Part shown: positions 63,645 through 64,000 of the stretch, one piece after another | Layout: the number at the start of each line of letters is the position of its first letter | How positions within the stretch are numbered: position 1 is the stretch's first letter | Source: Coffea arabica | Taxonomy: Eukaryota > Streptophyta > Magnoliopsida > Gentianales > Rubiaceae | Reading direction: 5' to 3' | DNA: 64,000 nt | Assembly (NCBI RefSeq): GCF_036785885.1 | Contig: NC_092320.1 | Span: forward strand, 15,191,557 to 15,255,556 | Program-made: the position numbers and the translations under genes | The notes under the pieces: model-generated | What the model was told of the DNA's origin: nothing | Database searches by the model: none | Seen by the model: the letters and a program-made list of their open reading frames with translations, nothing else

Positions 63645-64000
63645 GAGTATGTAATAGCCTCATTTTGTACAGCAGATGGCTGCTAAACTGAAGACAGGAG
63701 AGAGATGGTGTGATTATTATTCAGTTCAAGATGTGGAAACAATTTACGCGTACAATCTTGCTATAATCAGATTGACGATTTCTGTAGTGATTGTTGTAAA
63801 GTTGAAGATGTAGAAATGATTTATACGTGCAATCTCACTGCAACCGGAAAGATGCTCTCTGTTCCATCACTTAAACTGCCTCAGATTATCATGTTCTAGC
63901 CACCCACGCAGCAAAATTAGCTAGTTAGTTTTATAGGTGCTGCAGTGAGCAAGAATATATCGCAATGCAAGGAAAACCTTATTACTCGCAACATATAAAA
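63645..64000 (+). other. 3' UTR and downstream DNA of the hydrolase gene
   Basis: No further gene begins before the window ends. An imperfect repeat is visible: CAATTTACGCGTACAATCTT and GATTTATACGTGCAATCTC, about 80 bp apart. Confidence 0.5.

Noticed and set aside
1-64000. tRNA, rRNA and CRISPR-like structures
   Set aside because: I looked for tRNA-like boxes and regularly spaced repeats while reading. Only SINE-like box traces appeared, with no full tRNA fold. A tRNA search program was not available, so a missed tRNA is possible.

Overview
The window is nuclear DNA from a flowering plant. Its genes have many short GT-AG introns in AT-rich spacers, the proteins match land-plant families, and plant-type DNA transposons and MITEs are present. 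A eudicot, perhaps an asterid, fits best, but the species is not identified. I rebuilt seven host genes and one two-gene transposon exon by exon, and every accepted junction keeps the reading frame. Boundaries were placed by eye and could be off by a base.

Layout. 1-4712 (-): KH-domain protein with CCCH zinc fingers, cut by the left edge, with a non-autonomous hAT element (3391-3931, exact 8-bp target duplication) in its first intron. 5381 to about 13680 (-): a PIF/Harbinger DNA transposon with an intact DDE transposase and an intact Myb/SANT-like partner. 16803-21126 (+): plastid enoyl-ACP reductase (12 coding exons plus a 5' UTR intron). 22247-25263 (-): NSE4, the kleisin of the SMC5/6 complex. 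28268-42744 (-): PIE1, the SWR1-type remodelling ATPase, 20 coding exons and 2047 aa, with a 3.2-kb 5' UTR intron and one GC-AG intron. 46350-52100: gene-poor DNA with MITEs, SINE-like traces and a purine/pyrimidine-skewed block. 52185-53321 (+): a single-exon plant protein of unknown function. 56379-59716 (+): SANT/Myb plus bromodomain protein with a two-unit retroposon in its second intron. 60390-63644 (+): small alpha/beta hydrolase whose long intron splits the nucleophile elbow.

NSE4, PIE1 and the SANT-bromodomain protein all act on chromatin and lie within about 38 kb. Plant genes are normally transcribed one by one, so I read this as chance. The reductase works in plastid fatty acid synthesis and is unrelated to its neighbours.

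I found no clearly new biological system. The most informative items are the apparently complete PIF/Harbinger element, the hAT and SINE-like insertions with readable target duplications, and the PIE1 gene structure.
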